Source: an uncultured Clostridia bacterium
GTDB taxonomy: Bacteria > Bacillota > Clostridia > Oscillospirales > Acutalibacteraceae
Assembly (NCBI GenBank): GCA_944384705.1
Contig: CALWUI010000026.1
Coordinates: 1 to 40,431 of the forward strand
DNA length: 40,431 nucleotides
Direction: 5' to 3'
The notes under the pieces are model-generated. The model searched no databases and was not told the origin of the DNA. It was given only the letters and a program-made list of their open reading frames with translations. Positions within the stretch are counted from its first letter, which is position 1. The number at the start of each line of letters is the position of its first letter. Positions 16,698 to 24,973 of the stretch are shown in pieces. A program made the translations under genes and the position numbers.

Positions 16698-18740
16698 ATG
16701 GCATCGTTGTTTAAACAAGATATTCAATTTTTAAAAGGTGTCGGTAGTAAACGCAAGGTTTTATTTGAAAAACTTAATGTGCCTACTATCGGCGCTTTAT
16801 TGCGTTTTTATCCAAGGAGTTATGAGGATTGGTCTAATTTTAAGAAAATAAAAGATGCAAATCTGGGTATGCCATGCTGCATTAAGGCAACTGTCGTCTC
16901 TTCTTTTAAGGAAATTTTTATTCGTCGAGGAATGGTTCTTTATAAAGTACATGTAAGCGACGGCAGTAATTATATGAATATAATATTTTTTAATAATCGT
17001 TTTGTAAAAGCTAAATTAAAAGTAGGAGAAGAATTTTTATTTTATGGTGCTGTCAGGTTTAATTTTAATAATTATGAAATGACTTCTCCTAATTTTATTT
17101 CTGCTAAGACTGAATTATCTATGCGGCCAATTTACTCACAGACACAGGGAATTACATCGAGGCAAATTGAAACTGCCGTTAAAAATGCTATAGAATTATT
17201 GCCCAATGTTCTTAAGGATCCTATTCCTGATGAAATACGTCAAAAATTTGGACTTTGCGGTTTGTTATTTGCCATAAAAAATATTCACTTTCCTAAAAAC
17301 TATAAAGACTTATCTGTTGCGCAAAAGAGAATTACTTTTGAAGAATTGCTGCTGTTACAGCTTGGCCTTGCTCAAATAAAAATAAATAATCGTAAAGAAA
17401 ATAAATTTAAGATTAAGAAAAATTTTTCTGATGAATTTTGGAAACTATTGCCTTTTGAGCCTACTAAAGCCCAACTCCGTGTAGTGGGTGAATGTATTTG
17501 TGATATGATATCTGATTTTTCTATGAATAGACTTATTCAGGGTGATGTTGGATCGGGAAAAACTGCGGTGGCAGCAGCTCTTTGTTATTCTGTAATAAAA
17601 TCTGGCTGGCAAGCTGCTATCATGGTTCCTACCGAAATTTTGGCAGAACAGCATTTTGACTTTTTTAAAAGTATTTTTGAAAAGGTTGGTATAAAAGTCG
17701 AAATTTTAACTAGTTCTACACCTAAAGCTAAAAAAAGAAAAATTAAGGATTATCTTGAAGTTAATGCTATCGACCTTATAATCGGAACACATGCGCTTTT
17801 ATCTGATGATGTTTATTTTGCTAAATTGGGGCTTATTATAACTGATGAACAGCATCGGTTTGGAGTTTCTCAGCGAGCTAAATTGATTGCAAAAGGATCT
17901 GAGCCTCACGTTGTAGTTATGTCTGCTACACCTATACCCCGCACTTTGGCTATGATAATTTATGGTGATTTGGACATCTCTATTTTGGATGAAATGCCGT
18001 CTGGGCGGCAGAAAATCGATACTTTTTTTATATCTGGAGAAAAACGTTTACGGGCATATAATTTTATAAAAAAATTAATTGATGAAGGACGCCAAGCTTA
18101 TGTGGTTTGCCCTTTGATAGATGAAAATGATTCAGGGATCTTATCTGCTCAACAGTATGCTGATACCCTCCAAAGTAACTTTTTTAAGGATTATAAGGTT
18201 GGTTTGTTGCATGGCAAATTGACAGCTCGCGAAAAAAATTATATTATGAACGAGTTTCTGCTAAATAGAATAAATATCTTGGTTTCAACTACCGTTATCG
18301 AAGTCGGCGTTGACGTTTCTAATTCTGTTGTGATGTTGATTGAAAATGCTGAACGTTTTGGATTATCTCAGTTGCATCAGCTCAGAGGTAGAGTTGGTAG
18401 AGGCAATCATAAATCTTATTGCATTTTAATTTCTGACAGCCAAAATGAACTCACACTTCGCAGATTTAATACAATTTGCAATACCAATGACGGTCTTAAA
18501 ATTGCTGAAGAAGATCTAAAAACTCGAGGCCCAGGAGATTTTTTTGGCGCACGCCAGCATGGTCTGCCAGATCTGCATATTGCCGGATTAATAAAAGATG
18601 TTAGTATCCTTAGTGATTCTAAAAATGCTGCTTCACAGATTTTAAATGAGGATCCTACGTTAAATTTAGAAAAAAATCGAGTACTAAAAGCTGAAGTCGA
18701 TCGCTTATTTGGTAAAATTAATTCTTCATTCTCTTTCTAA
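16698..18740 (+). CDS. recG: ATP-dependent DNA helicase RecG
   Basis: This 680-residue helicase remodels stalled replication forks and branched DNA. An N-terminal wedge/OB domain (LKGVGSKRKVLFEKLNVPTI, FYPRSYEDWSNF) is followed by helicase motifs: GDVGSGKTAVAAALC (Walker A, about residue 285), IGTHALL, TDEQHRFGV (motif II, DEQH as in RecG), VMSATPIPRTLAM, STTVIEVGVDVSN and LHQLRGRVGRG. The C-terminal DGLKIAEEDLKTRGPGDFFG is RecG-specific. ATG 16698 follows GGAGGT by seven bases; a TTG 15 bases upstream overlaps that site and is rejected. It is likely co-transcribed with yloV. Confidence 0.97.
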   Translation: MASLFKQDIQFLKGVGSKRKVLFEKLNVPTIGALLRFYPRSYEDWSNFKKIKDANLGMPCCIKATVVSSFKEIFIRRGMVLYKVHVSDGSNYMNIIFFNNRFVKAKLKVGEEFLFYGAVRFNFNNYEMTSPNFISAKTELSMRPIYSQTQGITSRQIETAVKNAIELLPNVLKDPIPDEIRQKFGLCGLLFAIKNIHFPKNYKDLSVAQKRITFEELLLLQLGLAQIKINNRKENKFKIKKNFSDEFWKLLPFEPTKAQLRVVGECICDMISDFSMNRLIQGDVGSGKTAVAAALCYSVIKSGWQAAIMVPTEILAEQHFDFFKSIFEKVGIKVEILTSSTPKAKKRKIKDYLEVNAIDLIIGTHALLSDDVYFAKLGLIITDEQHRFGVSQRAKLIAKGSEPHVVVMSATPIPRTLAMIIYGDLDISILDEMPSGRQKIDTFFISGEKRLRAYNFIKKLIDEGRQAYVVCPLIDENDSGILSAQQYADTLQSNFFKDYKVGLLHGKLTAREKNYIMNEFLLNRINILVSTTVIEVGVDVSNSVVMLIENAERFGLSQLHQLRGRVGRGNHKSYCILISDSQNELTLRRFNTICNTNDGLKIAEEDLKTRGPGDFFGARQHGLPDLHIAGLIKDVSILSDSKNAASQILNEDPTLNLEKNRVLKAEVDRLFGKINSSFSF

Positions 18741-18801
18741 TAAAATAATTGTGATATTATAAAGGCATTCCCGCTGCAAATTTAATAAAAAGGAGATAAC
18801 T

Positions 18802-19656
18802 ATGGTTAAAATAATAAATGGTAAAGAAATTTCTAACAGCCTTATTGAAAAATTGAAAGAAAAAGTTGATAAACTAAAATTAGAATCCAACGTTTGCCCA
18901 TCATTAGCTGTAATTATGGTTGGAGATAACCCCGCTTCAAAAATTTATGTAAATAATAAAAAAAGAATTTGTGAAAAAATCGGTATAAAATCTTATGAGT
19001 TTGTGTTACCGGCTAATGCTCCAGAGTCTGAACTCTTAAAATTAATATGCGGTTTAAACAAAAGAGAAGACATAAATGGGATCTTAGTTCAGTTGCCTCT
19101 TCCTCCGCACATAAATGAGAAAAAAATTATAGAAAATATTGCTCCTCTAAAAGACGTTGATGCTTTTAATGAGACAAACGTTGGAAAGATTATGACTGGT
19201 AATTTTAAGTTTTTGCCTTGTACCCCTGCCGGAATCGTATATCTGCTAAAAGAATCCAATATAAAAATTGAAGGACAACACTGCGTTATCATTGGTAGAA
19301 GTAATATAGTTGGAAAGCCTTTAGCAATGCTTATGCTACATAATAATGCCACCGTTACAATTTGTCATAGCAAAACCCAAGGTCTAAGAGAAATTTGTAA
19401 AACCGCAGACATTTTAATTGCTGCTGTTGGAAAGCCAAAATTTATTTCATCAGATATGATAAAACCCGGTGCTGTTGTTGTCGATGTAGGTATAAATCGC
19501 GATATAAATGGTTATGTATGTGGTGATGTAGATTTTGAAAAAGTAAAGGATGTTGCATCTTATATTACTCCTGTGCCAGGAGGAGTGGGCCCTATGACAA
19601 TCGCGATGCTTATGAAGAATACTATTACTGCTGCTCTACTTCAAAAAAATATATAA
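18802..19656 (+). CDS. folD: Bifunctional methylene-THF dehydrogenase / methenyl-THF cyclohydrolase
   Basis: This 284-residue enzyme interconverts 5,10-methylene-, methenyl- and 10-formyl-tetrahydrofolate in one-carbon metabolism. It has PSLAVIMVGDNPASKIYVNNK (catalytic Tyr and Lys), GILVQLPLPPHI and LKDVDAFNETNVGKI in the folate domain, and CVIIGRSNIVGKPLAMLML plus ATVTICHSKT in the NADP-binding domain. VTPVPGGVGPMT-type sequence (ITPVPGGVGPMTIAMLMKNT) closes it. The ATG at 18802 follows AAGGAG. It stands 61 bases after recG, with only a weak TATTAT-type -10 between, so a separate promoter is possible but not certain. Confidence 0.96.
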   Translation: MVKIINGKEISNSLIEKLKEKVDKLKLESNVCPSLAVIMVGDNPASKIYVNNKKRICEKIGIKSYEFVLPANAPESELLKLICGLNKREDINGILVQLPLPPHINEKKIIENIAPLKDVDAFNETNVGKIMTGNFKFLPCTPAGIVYLLKESNIKIEGQHCVIIGRSNIVGKPLAMLMLHNNATVTICHSKTQGLREICKTADILIAAVGKPKFISSDMIKPGAVVVDVGINRDINGYVCGDVDFEKVKDVASYITPVPGGVGPMTIAMLMKNTITAALLQKNI

Positions 19657-19689
19657 TTTTATTTTTATTCTTAAAAAAGGAGCTTTTTT

Positions 19690-21663
19690 ATGGATATCTC
19701 TCAAAATGATATTGCACGATTAAAATTATTATCTGAAAAATATCGTAACGTTCAGGCTGCTGCCACTGAGCTTATAAATCTTCAAGCAATTACAAATCTT
19801 CCTAAGGGAACTGAACATTTTATTTCTGATTTGCATGGCGAGTTTGAAACATTTTATCATATTAGCAACAATGCTTCGGGAGCTATTAGAGAAAAAATAG
19901 ATCGTTTGTTTGAATCTGAGCTTGATGATAAGGAACGTGCTAAGCTCTCAACTCTTATATACTATCCTGTAGAAAAATTAAATGAACTATCTATAATGGA
20001 GCTCAACACGAAAGAGTGGTATGCTGATACAATAAATAGGTTAATTAAAGTTTGTTGTTTGGTTGGCTCAAAATATACAAAAAGCAAAGTCAGAAAGGCT
20101 TTACCTGCTGATTTTTCTTATATAATTGAGGAACTTTTATACAGCAGTTGTGAGAGTTATAATAAGTCTCATTATTATTCTAATATCGTTGGCACCATAA
20201 TAGAGATTGGCCGAGCGGATGCTGTTATTGTAGCAATCTGTAATACTATAAAAAAATTGATCGTTGATCATATGCATATTGTTGGCGATATTTTTGATCG
20301 AGGACCTCGCGCCGATATCGTTCTTGATTCTATTTTAAAACATCATTCTATTGATATACAATGGGGAAATCACGATATAATCTGGATGGGCGCGGCTTGC
20401 GGAAATCCAACTTGTATAGCTGTTGCGCTGTGTAATTCTATTAACTATAATAATCTAGAGTTTCTCGAAGAAGGTTATGGAATTAATCTGAGACCTTTAG
20501 CTATTTTTGCTGCTAAGGTTTATAAAAATTCTAATATTTCTTGCTTTAAAACTAAAAATATAAACTCTTCGGGTACCTGCAGCTTTATTGATTCAGATTT
20601 AACTTCCAAAATGTTTAAAGCTATGTCTATAATACGATTTAAACTTGAAGGCCAAACCATTAAACGTAATCCTGAATTTAAAATGGAAGATAGATTGCTT
20701 TTAGATAAAATTAATTATGAAAATAAAACTGTAAAAATAGGAGATATGGATTATTTATTAAAAGATTTAGATTTTCCTACTGTTGATAAAAACGATCCTT
20801 ATAAGCTGACTTTAGAAGAAAATGAATTGATTTTACAATTACAGTCCGCCTTTTTACATAGTGAAAAGCTTCAGAAACATATAAAATTTTTGTATACCCA
20901 TGGAAATATTTACAAATGCTTTAATTCTAACTTGCTTCTACATGGATGCGTTCCTTTAAATGAAGACGGATCTTTGATGGTTTTTAATTTTGATGGAAAG
21001 ACGCTTGCTGGTAAAAGTTTTTTAGATTATGCTGAACAAGTAGTAAGAAATGCTTATTTTAATAGGAATTTAAATAAAAATCAGATGGATTCCGACTTTT
21101 TGTGGTATCTATGGTGTGGAAAATTTTCTCCACTTTTTGGCAAAGATAAAATGGCTACTTTTGAACGTCTGCTTGTAAAAGATAAATCCACTCATCACGA
21201 AACTAAAAATGCGTACTACAAGTATACTTATGATGAAAAAATTTGTAATAAAATTTTAAGTTTGTTTGGACTTAACAGTGGATATTCTCATATTATAAAT
21301 GGACATATACCTGTAAAATCAAAAGATGGCGAACAGCCTGTTCGTGCAAATGGGAAATTAATTGTTATTGATGGAGGCTTTTGTAAAGCTTATCAAAAAA
21401 CAACAGGAACAGCTGGATATACACTTATTTATAATTCTTATGGGTTAAGACTTTGTGCTCATGAACCTTTTGAGGGCATTTTTGCAGCAATTAACAATAA
21501 TACCGATATCTTTTCAACTTATGTTGTTTCGGAAAAGGTAAATCGTAGAATTACCGTTGGTCAAACCGACAAAGGTACCGAAATCTTTGCAACTATCTCT
21601 GACCTAAAAAAATTAATGTATGCCTACCAAACTGGCATTATTAAAGAAAATTATAAGGTATAG
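19690..21663 (+). CDS. fbp: Class III fructose-1,6-bisphosphatase
   Basis: This 657-residue enzyme hydrolyses fructose 1,6-bisphosphate for gluconeogenesis. It belongs to the Firmicutes-specific class III with a calcineurin-like metallophosphatase core: ISDLHGEFETFYHISNNASG (about residues 44-63), VGDIFDRGPRADIVLDSI (about 198-215), and IQWGNHDIIWMGAACGNPTC (about 228-247). Late metal-site sequences are IINGHIPVKSKDGE and IVIDGGFCKAYQ. The ATG at 19690 follows AAGGAG. It lies 33 bases after folD. With pfkA also in the window, both directions of the F6P/FBP step are encoded close together. Confidence 0.95.
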   Translation: MDISQNDIARLKLLSEKYRNVQAAATELINLQAITNLPKGTEHFISDLHGEFETFYHISNNASGAIREKIDRLFESELDDKERAKLSTLIYYPVEKLNELSIMELNTKEWYADTINRLIKVCCLVGSKYTKSKVRKALPADFSYIIEELLYSSCESYNKSHYYSNIVGTIIEIGRADAVIVAICNTIKKLIVDHMHIVGDIFDRGPRADIVLDSILKHHSIDIQWGNHDIIWMGAACGNPTCIAVALCNSINYNNLEFLEEGYGINLRPLAIFAAKVYKNSNISCFKTKNINSSGTCSFIDSDLTSKMFKAMSIIRFKLEGQTIKRNPEFKMEDRLLLDKINYENKTVKIGDMDYLLKDLDFPTVDKNDPYKLTLEENELILQLQSAFLHSEKLQKHIKFLYTHGNIYKCFNSNLLLHGCVPLNEDGSLMVFNFDGKTLAGKSFLDYAEQVVRNAYFNRNLNKNQMDSDFLWYLWCGKFSPLFGKDKMATFERLLVKDKSTHHETKNAYYKYTYDEKICNKILSLFGLNSGYSHIINGHIPVKSKDGEQPVRANGKLIVIDGGFCKAYQKTTGTAGYTLIYNSYGLRLCAHEPFEGIFAAINNNTDIFSTYVVSEKVNRRITVGQTDKGTEIFATISDLKKLMYAYQTGIIKENYKV

Positions 21664-21685
21664 CCGATAAAGTTTATTTTTATTA

Positions 21686-21714
21686 TTGCAAATTTCTGCT
21701 TTTTATGCTAAAAT
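21686..21714 (+). promoter_or_regulatory. Probable promoter of the L-cysteine desulfidase gene
   Basis: TTGCAA (21686-21691), a 17-base spacer ending in TGC (extended -10) and TAAAAT (21709-21714), about 85 bases before the ATG. Confidence 0.6.
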
Positions 21715-21798
21715 TTATGTTGCAGTTATATATTTTTATTCTTACACATTCATTTCAATAACGACTTTGCCTTAATTTATTTTTGAAAGGGCGTTAGT

Positions 21799-23106
21799 AT
21801 GACTAAGAATATCTTAAAAGAGAATGTTACTCAAGAAAAAACTGGTGTTTATTATTCTTATTTGCGAATCTTAAATGATGAACTTATTCCTGCTATGGGG
21901 TGCACTGAACCAATCTCTCTTGCTTATGCTTCTGCAAAAACTCGATGCATTCTTGGTGATTTGCCAGATAAAGTTGACGTTGTTGTTAGTGGTAATATTA
22001 TCAAAAATGTTAAAGGTGTTGTTGTTCCTAATACTAATGGATTAAAAGGCATAAAAGCTGCTGTGGCTGCAGGTGTAATTTCTGGCAGGGATGATAAAAT
22101 CCTTGAGGTTTTGGAGGATTTATCTGATGAGCAAAAAGATCAGATTATTAACTACATTGAAAATACTCAAATTAATATTTCTCTCGCCGATAGTAATTTA
22201 AACTTTGACATTCTTCTAACTTTATACAAAGATGATTCTTATTCTAAATTGAGAATTATTGATGATCATACAAATGTTGTTTTAATTGAAAAAAACGGAG
22301 AAATTTTATATACACCTGAAAAAATTAATTCGCACGTTATTCATAATAATGACAAGACTTTGCTTAATATTAATGATATTTTTAAATTTGCCAACATTGT
22401 AGAAATAAACGATGTTAAGGATGTTATTTCTAGACAGATTGAATTTAATACTGCCATTGCAGAAGAAGGATTAAAAGGTAATTATGGTGCTAATGTTGGC
22501 AAAACTTTATTGTCTTTATACGGAGATGATGTAAAAACTCGTGCTAAGGCTAAAGCTGCTGCTGGTTCTGATGCTCGTATGAATGGTTGTGAGCTGCCTG
22601 TTATTATTATTTCTGGCAGTGGGAATCAGGGACTGGCTGTGAGCGTTCCTGTTATTGAATATGCTAAAGAATATAATATTGACATTGAAATTTTATATCG
22701 TGCACTTGTTTTATCTAATTTGATTGCTGTTCATCTTAAATCTGGAATTGGCAGTCTTTCTGCTTTTTGTGGTGCTGTTTGTGCTGGCTGTGCTAGTGGG
22801 GCAGCTATTGCTTATATGCTTGGTGGTGGAGTGGACGCCGTTTCTGCTACACTTTCTAACTCGCTTGCTATTGTTTCTGGAATTATTTGTGATGGAGCTA
22901 AATCTTCTTGCGCAGCTAAAATTGCTGCTTCTGTTGATGCTGGTATTTTAGGATATCATATGTATCTTAATGAAAACAAATTTTCAAACGGAGATGGATT
23001 CCTTGGAAATAATATTGAGGAAACAATAAATAATATTTGGAGAATTGGAAAAAATGGTATGAAACAAACTGATATGGAAATTTTGAATATTATGACTGGA
23101 AATTAG
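21799..23106 (+). CDS. L-cysteine desulfidase family protein (CyuA/YhaM-like)
   Basis: The protein has 435 residues and belongs to the UPF0597/CyuA family, related to the alpha chain of Fe-S serine dehydratases. It has LIPAMGCTEPISLAYASAKT (about residues 28-47), where the Cys is a probable cluster ligand, DARMNGCELPVIIISGSGNQ with a second conserved Cys, and GSLSAFCGAVCAGCASGAAI and ICDGAKSSCAAKIAASVDAG with further cysteines. Family members split L-cysteine into pyruvate, ammonia and sulfide using a 4Fe-4S cluster, suiting an anaerobe. No cysteine transporter or regulator is adjacent. The ATG at 21799 follows GAAAGGGCG. It probably leads a unit with the downstream unknown gene and queH. Confidence 0.9.
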   Translation: MTKNILKENVTQEKTGVYYSYLRILNDELIPAMGCTEPISLAYASAKTRCILGDLPDKVDVVVSGNIIKNVKGVVVPNTNGLKGIKAAVAAGVISGRDDKILEVLEDLSDEQKDQIINYIENTQINISLADSNLNFDILLTLYKDDSYSKLRIIDDHTNVVLIEKNGEILYTPEKINSHVIHNNDKTLLNINDIFKFANIVEINDVKDVISRQIEFNTAIAEEGLKGNYGANVGKTLLSLYGDDVKTRAKAKAAAGSDARMNGCELPVIIISGSGNQGLAVSVPVIEYAKEYNIDIEILYRALVLSNLIAVHLKSGIGSLSAFCGAVCAGCASGAAIAYMLGGGVDAVSATLSNSLAIVSGIICDGAKSSCAAKIAASVDAGILGYHMYLNENKFSNGDGFLGNNIEETINNIWRIGKNGMKQTDMEILNIMTGN

Positions 23107-23132
23107 TTAACAACTTTTGGGAGCCCTTTTAA

Positions 23133-23768
23133 ATGAAAAAATTTGTGTCTTATATATTAATTTGTTCTATTTTACTTTTTCACTTGCCTGTCAACTCTTG
23201 TTGCAGCATTGATAGTGAAGAAAATATTAGCAAAAATTATATAAAAAATGATTATGATAATAAAAGCAAGAAGAGCTCTTGCTCTGTTGATTCTAACAAC
23301 TGTTGCGATTCTGACAAAGAAAAAATTAAAGGTTGTATAGATTCTTTAAATGCCAGCCGTTTTCGTGACTCTGGAAATGTGCGTTTTAAAAAGCCTATAA
23401 AAAAAATTCGTGTTAGACGATTTAAAAATAATAGGCATGCTCTTTTTAAATTAAAAAAGGATATTTTAGAAATTTCAAAAGATAAAAATTTTGTAGATGT
23501 AGCCTTAAAAAATTATAGACTGTTATACGAAGATCCTTTATGGCTTAAATGTATAAAAATGCCTTTTAGCATAGTGTATTCTGTATGTAAAAAATTGATC
23601 GATTATACTATTGGATACTTAATTGGTAGAAAAGCCTCTGAATTTATTGAAAATGTTATTGTTCCCGGTGTGATGTGTTTGGCACTTTACAAAAAAGTCC
23701 CTTGGGTTAAACAAAATGTTGATTGGTTAATTGATTATTTTTTTGATGGAAATGAAAATGACAAATAA
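23133..23768 (+). CDS. Exported cysteine-rich protein of unknown function
   Basis: I do not recognise this 211-residue protein. It starts with a signal-like segment (MKKFVSYILICSILLFHLPV) followed at once by NSCCSIDS. The region to about residue 70 is rich in Cys, Asp and Lys, with three paired or nearby cysteine clusters (SCC, SCSVD, NCCDSD). A basic stretch follows (KKPIKKIRVRRFKNNRHALF). A hydrophobic segment near residues 180-190 (VIVPGVMCLALYKKV) could sit in the membrane. GGGAG precedes ATG 23133. Its end overlaps the queH start by 11 bases, implying translational coupling. A zinc- or redox-active envelope protein is possible but unproven. Confidence 0.65.
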   Translation: MKKFVSYILICSILLFHLPVNSCCSIDSEENISKNYIKNDYDNKSKKSSCSVDSNNCCDSDKEKIKGCIDSLNASRFRDSGNVRFKKPIKKIRVRRFKNNRHALFKLKKDILEISKDKNFVDVALKNYRLLYEDPLWLKCIKMPFSIVYSVCKKLIDYTIGYLIGRKASEFIENVIVPGVMCLALYKKVPWVKQNVDWLIDYFFDGNENDK

Positions 23769-24381
23769 TAATTATCAGAAAATTCTTGACGATGTTCTAG
23801 AGCAAATTAAGGTTAAGCCTGATTTACCAAAACTTTTATTGCACTGCTGCTGCGCACCTTGCAGCAGCTACGTTTTTGAATATTTAGTTCCTTATTTTAA
23901 CATAACTGCTCTGTTTTACAACCCTAATATCTATACTAAAGAGGAACATGAATTCAGATTAAATGAGATTAAACGTCTTATCTTAGAAATGAACCTCTCT
24001 GATAAAATTAAATTATTGGTTGAGCCTTACTATCCGCAAGATTTTAACAAGATTGCTATTGGTTTAGATAAATGCCCTGAAGGCTCCTATCGCTGTTGGA
24101 GATGTTATTATATAAGATTACTTAAAACCGCGATAATTGCAAAAAGGTTAAAGTTTGATTACTTTACTACTACACTTACTATTAGCCCTTATAAAAACGC
24201 TGTTAAGATTAATGAGATCGGTAGAAATTTATCTTTGAAGTATAATGTGAATTATTTATTCTCTGATTTTAAGAAAAAAAATGGATACAAACGTTCTATA
24301 GAACTTTCAAAAAAATACTCACTTTATAGGCAAAATTATTGTGGTTGTGAGTTTTCGAAAGAGTCTATTAATCATGGCTAG
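23758..24381 (+). CDS. queH: Epoxyqueuosine reductase QueH
   Basis: This 207-residue protein of the DUF208/QueH family makes the last step of queuosine synthesis, reducing epoxyqueuosine in tRNA. Its cluster ligands are visible: LLLHCCCAPCSSYVFEYL (about residues 30-47), CPEGSYRCWRCYYIRL (about 100-115) and YCGCEFS near the C-terminus. TTLTISPYKNAVKINEIG is a further family sequence. ATG 23758 is preferred, with GGA seven bases before it and an 11-base overlap with the upstream gene; an ATG at 23731 would add nine residues. No other queuosine genes are in the window, so the organism may salvage or make the precursor elsewhere. The stop codon lies inside the following terminator stem. Confidence 0.93.
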   Translation: MTNNNYQKILDDVLEQIKVKPDLPKLLLHCCCAPCSSYVFEYLVPYFNITALFYNPNIYTKEEHEFRLNEIKRLILEMNLSDKIKLLVEPYYPQDFNKIAIGLDKCPEGSYRCWRCYYIRLLKTAIIAKRLKFDYFTTTLTISPYKNAVKINEIGRNLSLKYNVNYLFSDFKKKNGYKRSIELSKKYSLYRQNYCGCEFSKESINHG

Positions 24382-24410
24382 GTTTACATTTTGTGTGAAC
24401 CTAGTTTTTT
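24378..24410 (+). terminator. Terminator at the end of queH
   Basis: An 11-base stem, CTAGGTTTACA (24378-24388) with TGTGAACCTAG (24394-24404), contains one G-T pair, and six T follow. The queH stop codon TAG (24379-24381) is part of the stem, so a ribosome ending queH could affect its folding. Confidence 0.88.
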
Positions 24411-24477
24411 ACTTCTTATTTTTTGAATAAACATTGTATTATTTGCAAAAATACTAAATAGAAAGGGTGTGTGTTTA

Positions 24478-24924
24478 TTGAAACTTACAGAAAATGAATA
24501 TTCTAAAATGTCTGATGCGGCATCTCCAAAATCTCCTTTGGCTAAAAATGTATTATGGGCTTTTATCTTTGGAGGTGCTATTTGTTCTCTTGGCCAATTT
24601 TTAACTGACTTTTATCAAAATTTTTGCAGTTTAAATTTAAAAGACTCTCGTGCTGCAGTATCTATAACTTTAGTTGCTATTGGAGCTTTGCTTACGGCTT
24701 TGCGTGTTTACGACAAAATAGCAAAACATGCCGGTGCAGGAACACTTGTTCCTATTACAGGTTTTGCAAATTCCGTTGTTGCTCCTGCAATCGAATTTAA
24801 AAGTGAAGGACATATTATGGGCATCGGAGCAAAAATGTTTATTATTGCAGGTCCTGTTCTAGTTTTTGGAGTTGTTGCTTCTACAATTTATGGCCTTGTT
24901 CTTTGGATATTTAAGTTGTTCTGA
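24478..24924 (+). CDS. spoVAC: Stage V sporulation protein AC
   Basis: This membrane protein of about 148 residues matches SpoVAC, part of the forespore-membrane channel that moves dipicolinic acid into spores and releases it at germination. It has four hydrophobic segments, with family sequences ILWAF-type FIFGGAICSLGQFL (about 30-43), LVAIGALLTALRVYDKIAKH (about 64-83) and AGTLVPITGFANSVVAPAIE (about 87-106). TTG 24478 is preferred, 10 bases after AAAGGG; GTG 24469 is too near that site. spoVAD and spoVAEb, which normally follow, are absent: spoIIE comes next on the opposite strand. No firm sigma-G promoter was found. Confidence 0.9.
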   Translation: MKLTENEYSKMSDAASPKSPLAKNVLWAFIFGGAICSLGQFLTDFYQNFCSLNLKDSRAAVSITLVAIGALLTALRVYDKIAKHAGAGTLVPITGFANSVVAPAIEFKSEGHIMGIGAKMFIIAGPVLVFGVVASTIYGLVLWIFKLF

Positions 24925-24936
24925 TAAATTTAAAGT

Positions 24937-24969
24937 AAAAAAGTACCGCGCGATATAGTGCCGTGCTAC
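24937..24969 (-). terminator. Terminator after spoIIE
   Basis: GTACCGCG (24943-24950) pairs with CGTGCTAC (24962-24969), with one mismatch and one G-T pair. On the minus strand a T run follows (complement of 24937-24942), five bases past the spoIIE end. It also lies just after spoVAC. Part of it resembles the palindrome at 27497-27520. Confidence 0.6.
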
Positions 24970-24973
24970 CTAT

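Noticed and set aside
23758..24381. Extended queH start at 23731
   Set aside because: It lacks a ribosome site and adds residues (MIIFLMEMK) unlike the family; ATG 23758 has a suitable site.
24425..24456. Sigma-G promoter ahead of spoVAC (GAATA and AATACTA)
   Set aside because: Both boxes resemble the consensus, but the spacing is about 20 bases instead of about 18 and the sequence is AT-rich, so chance is likely.
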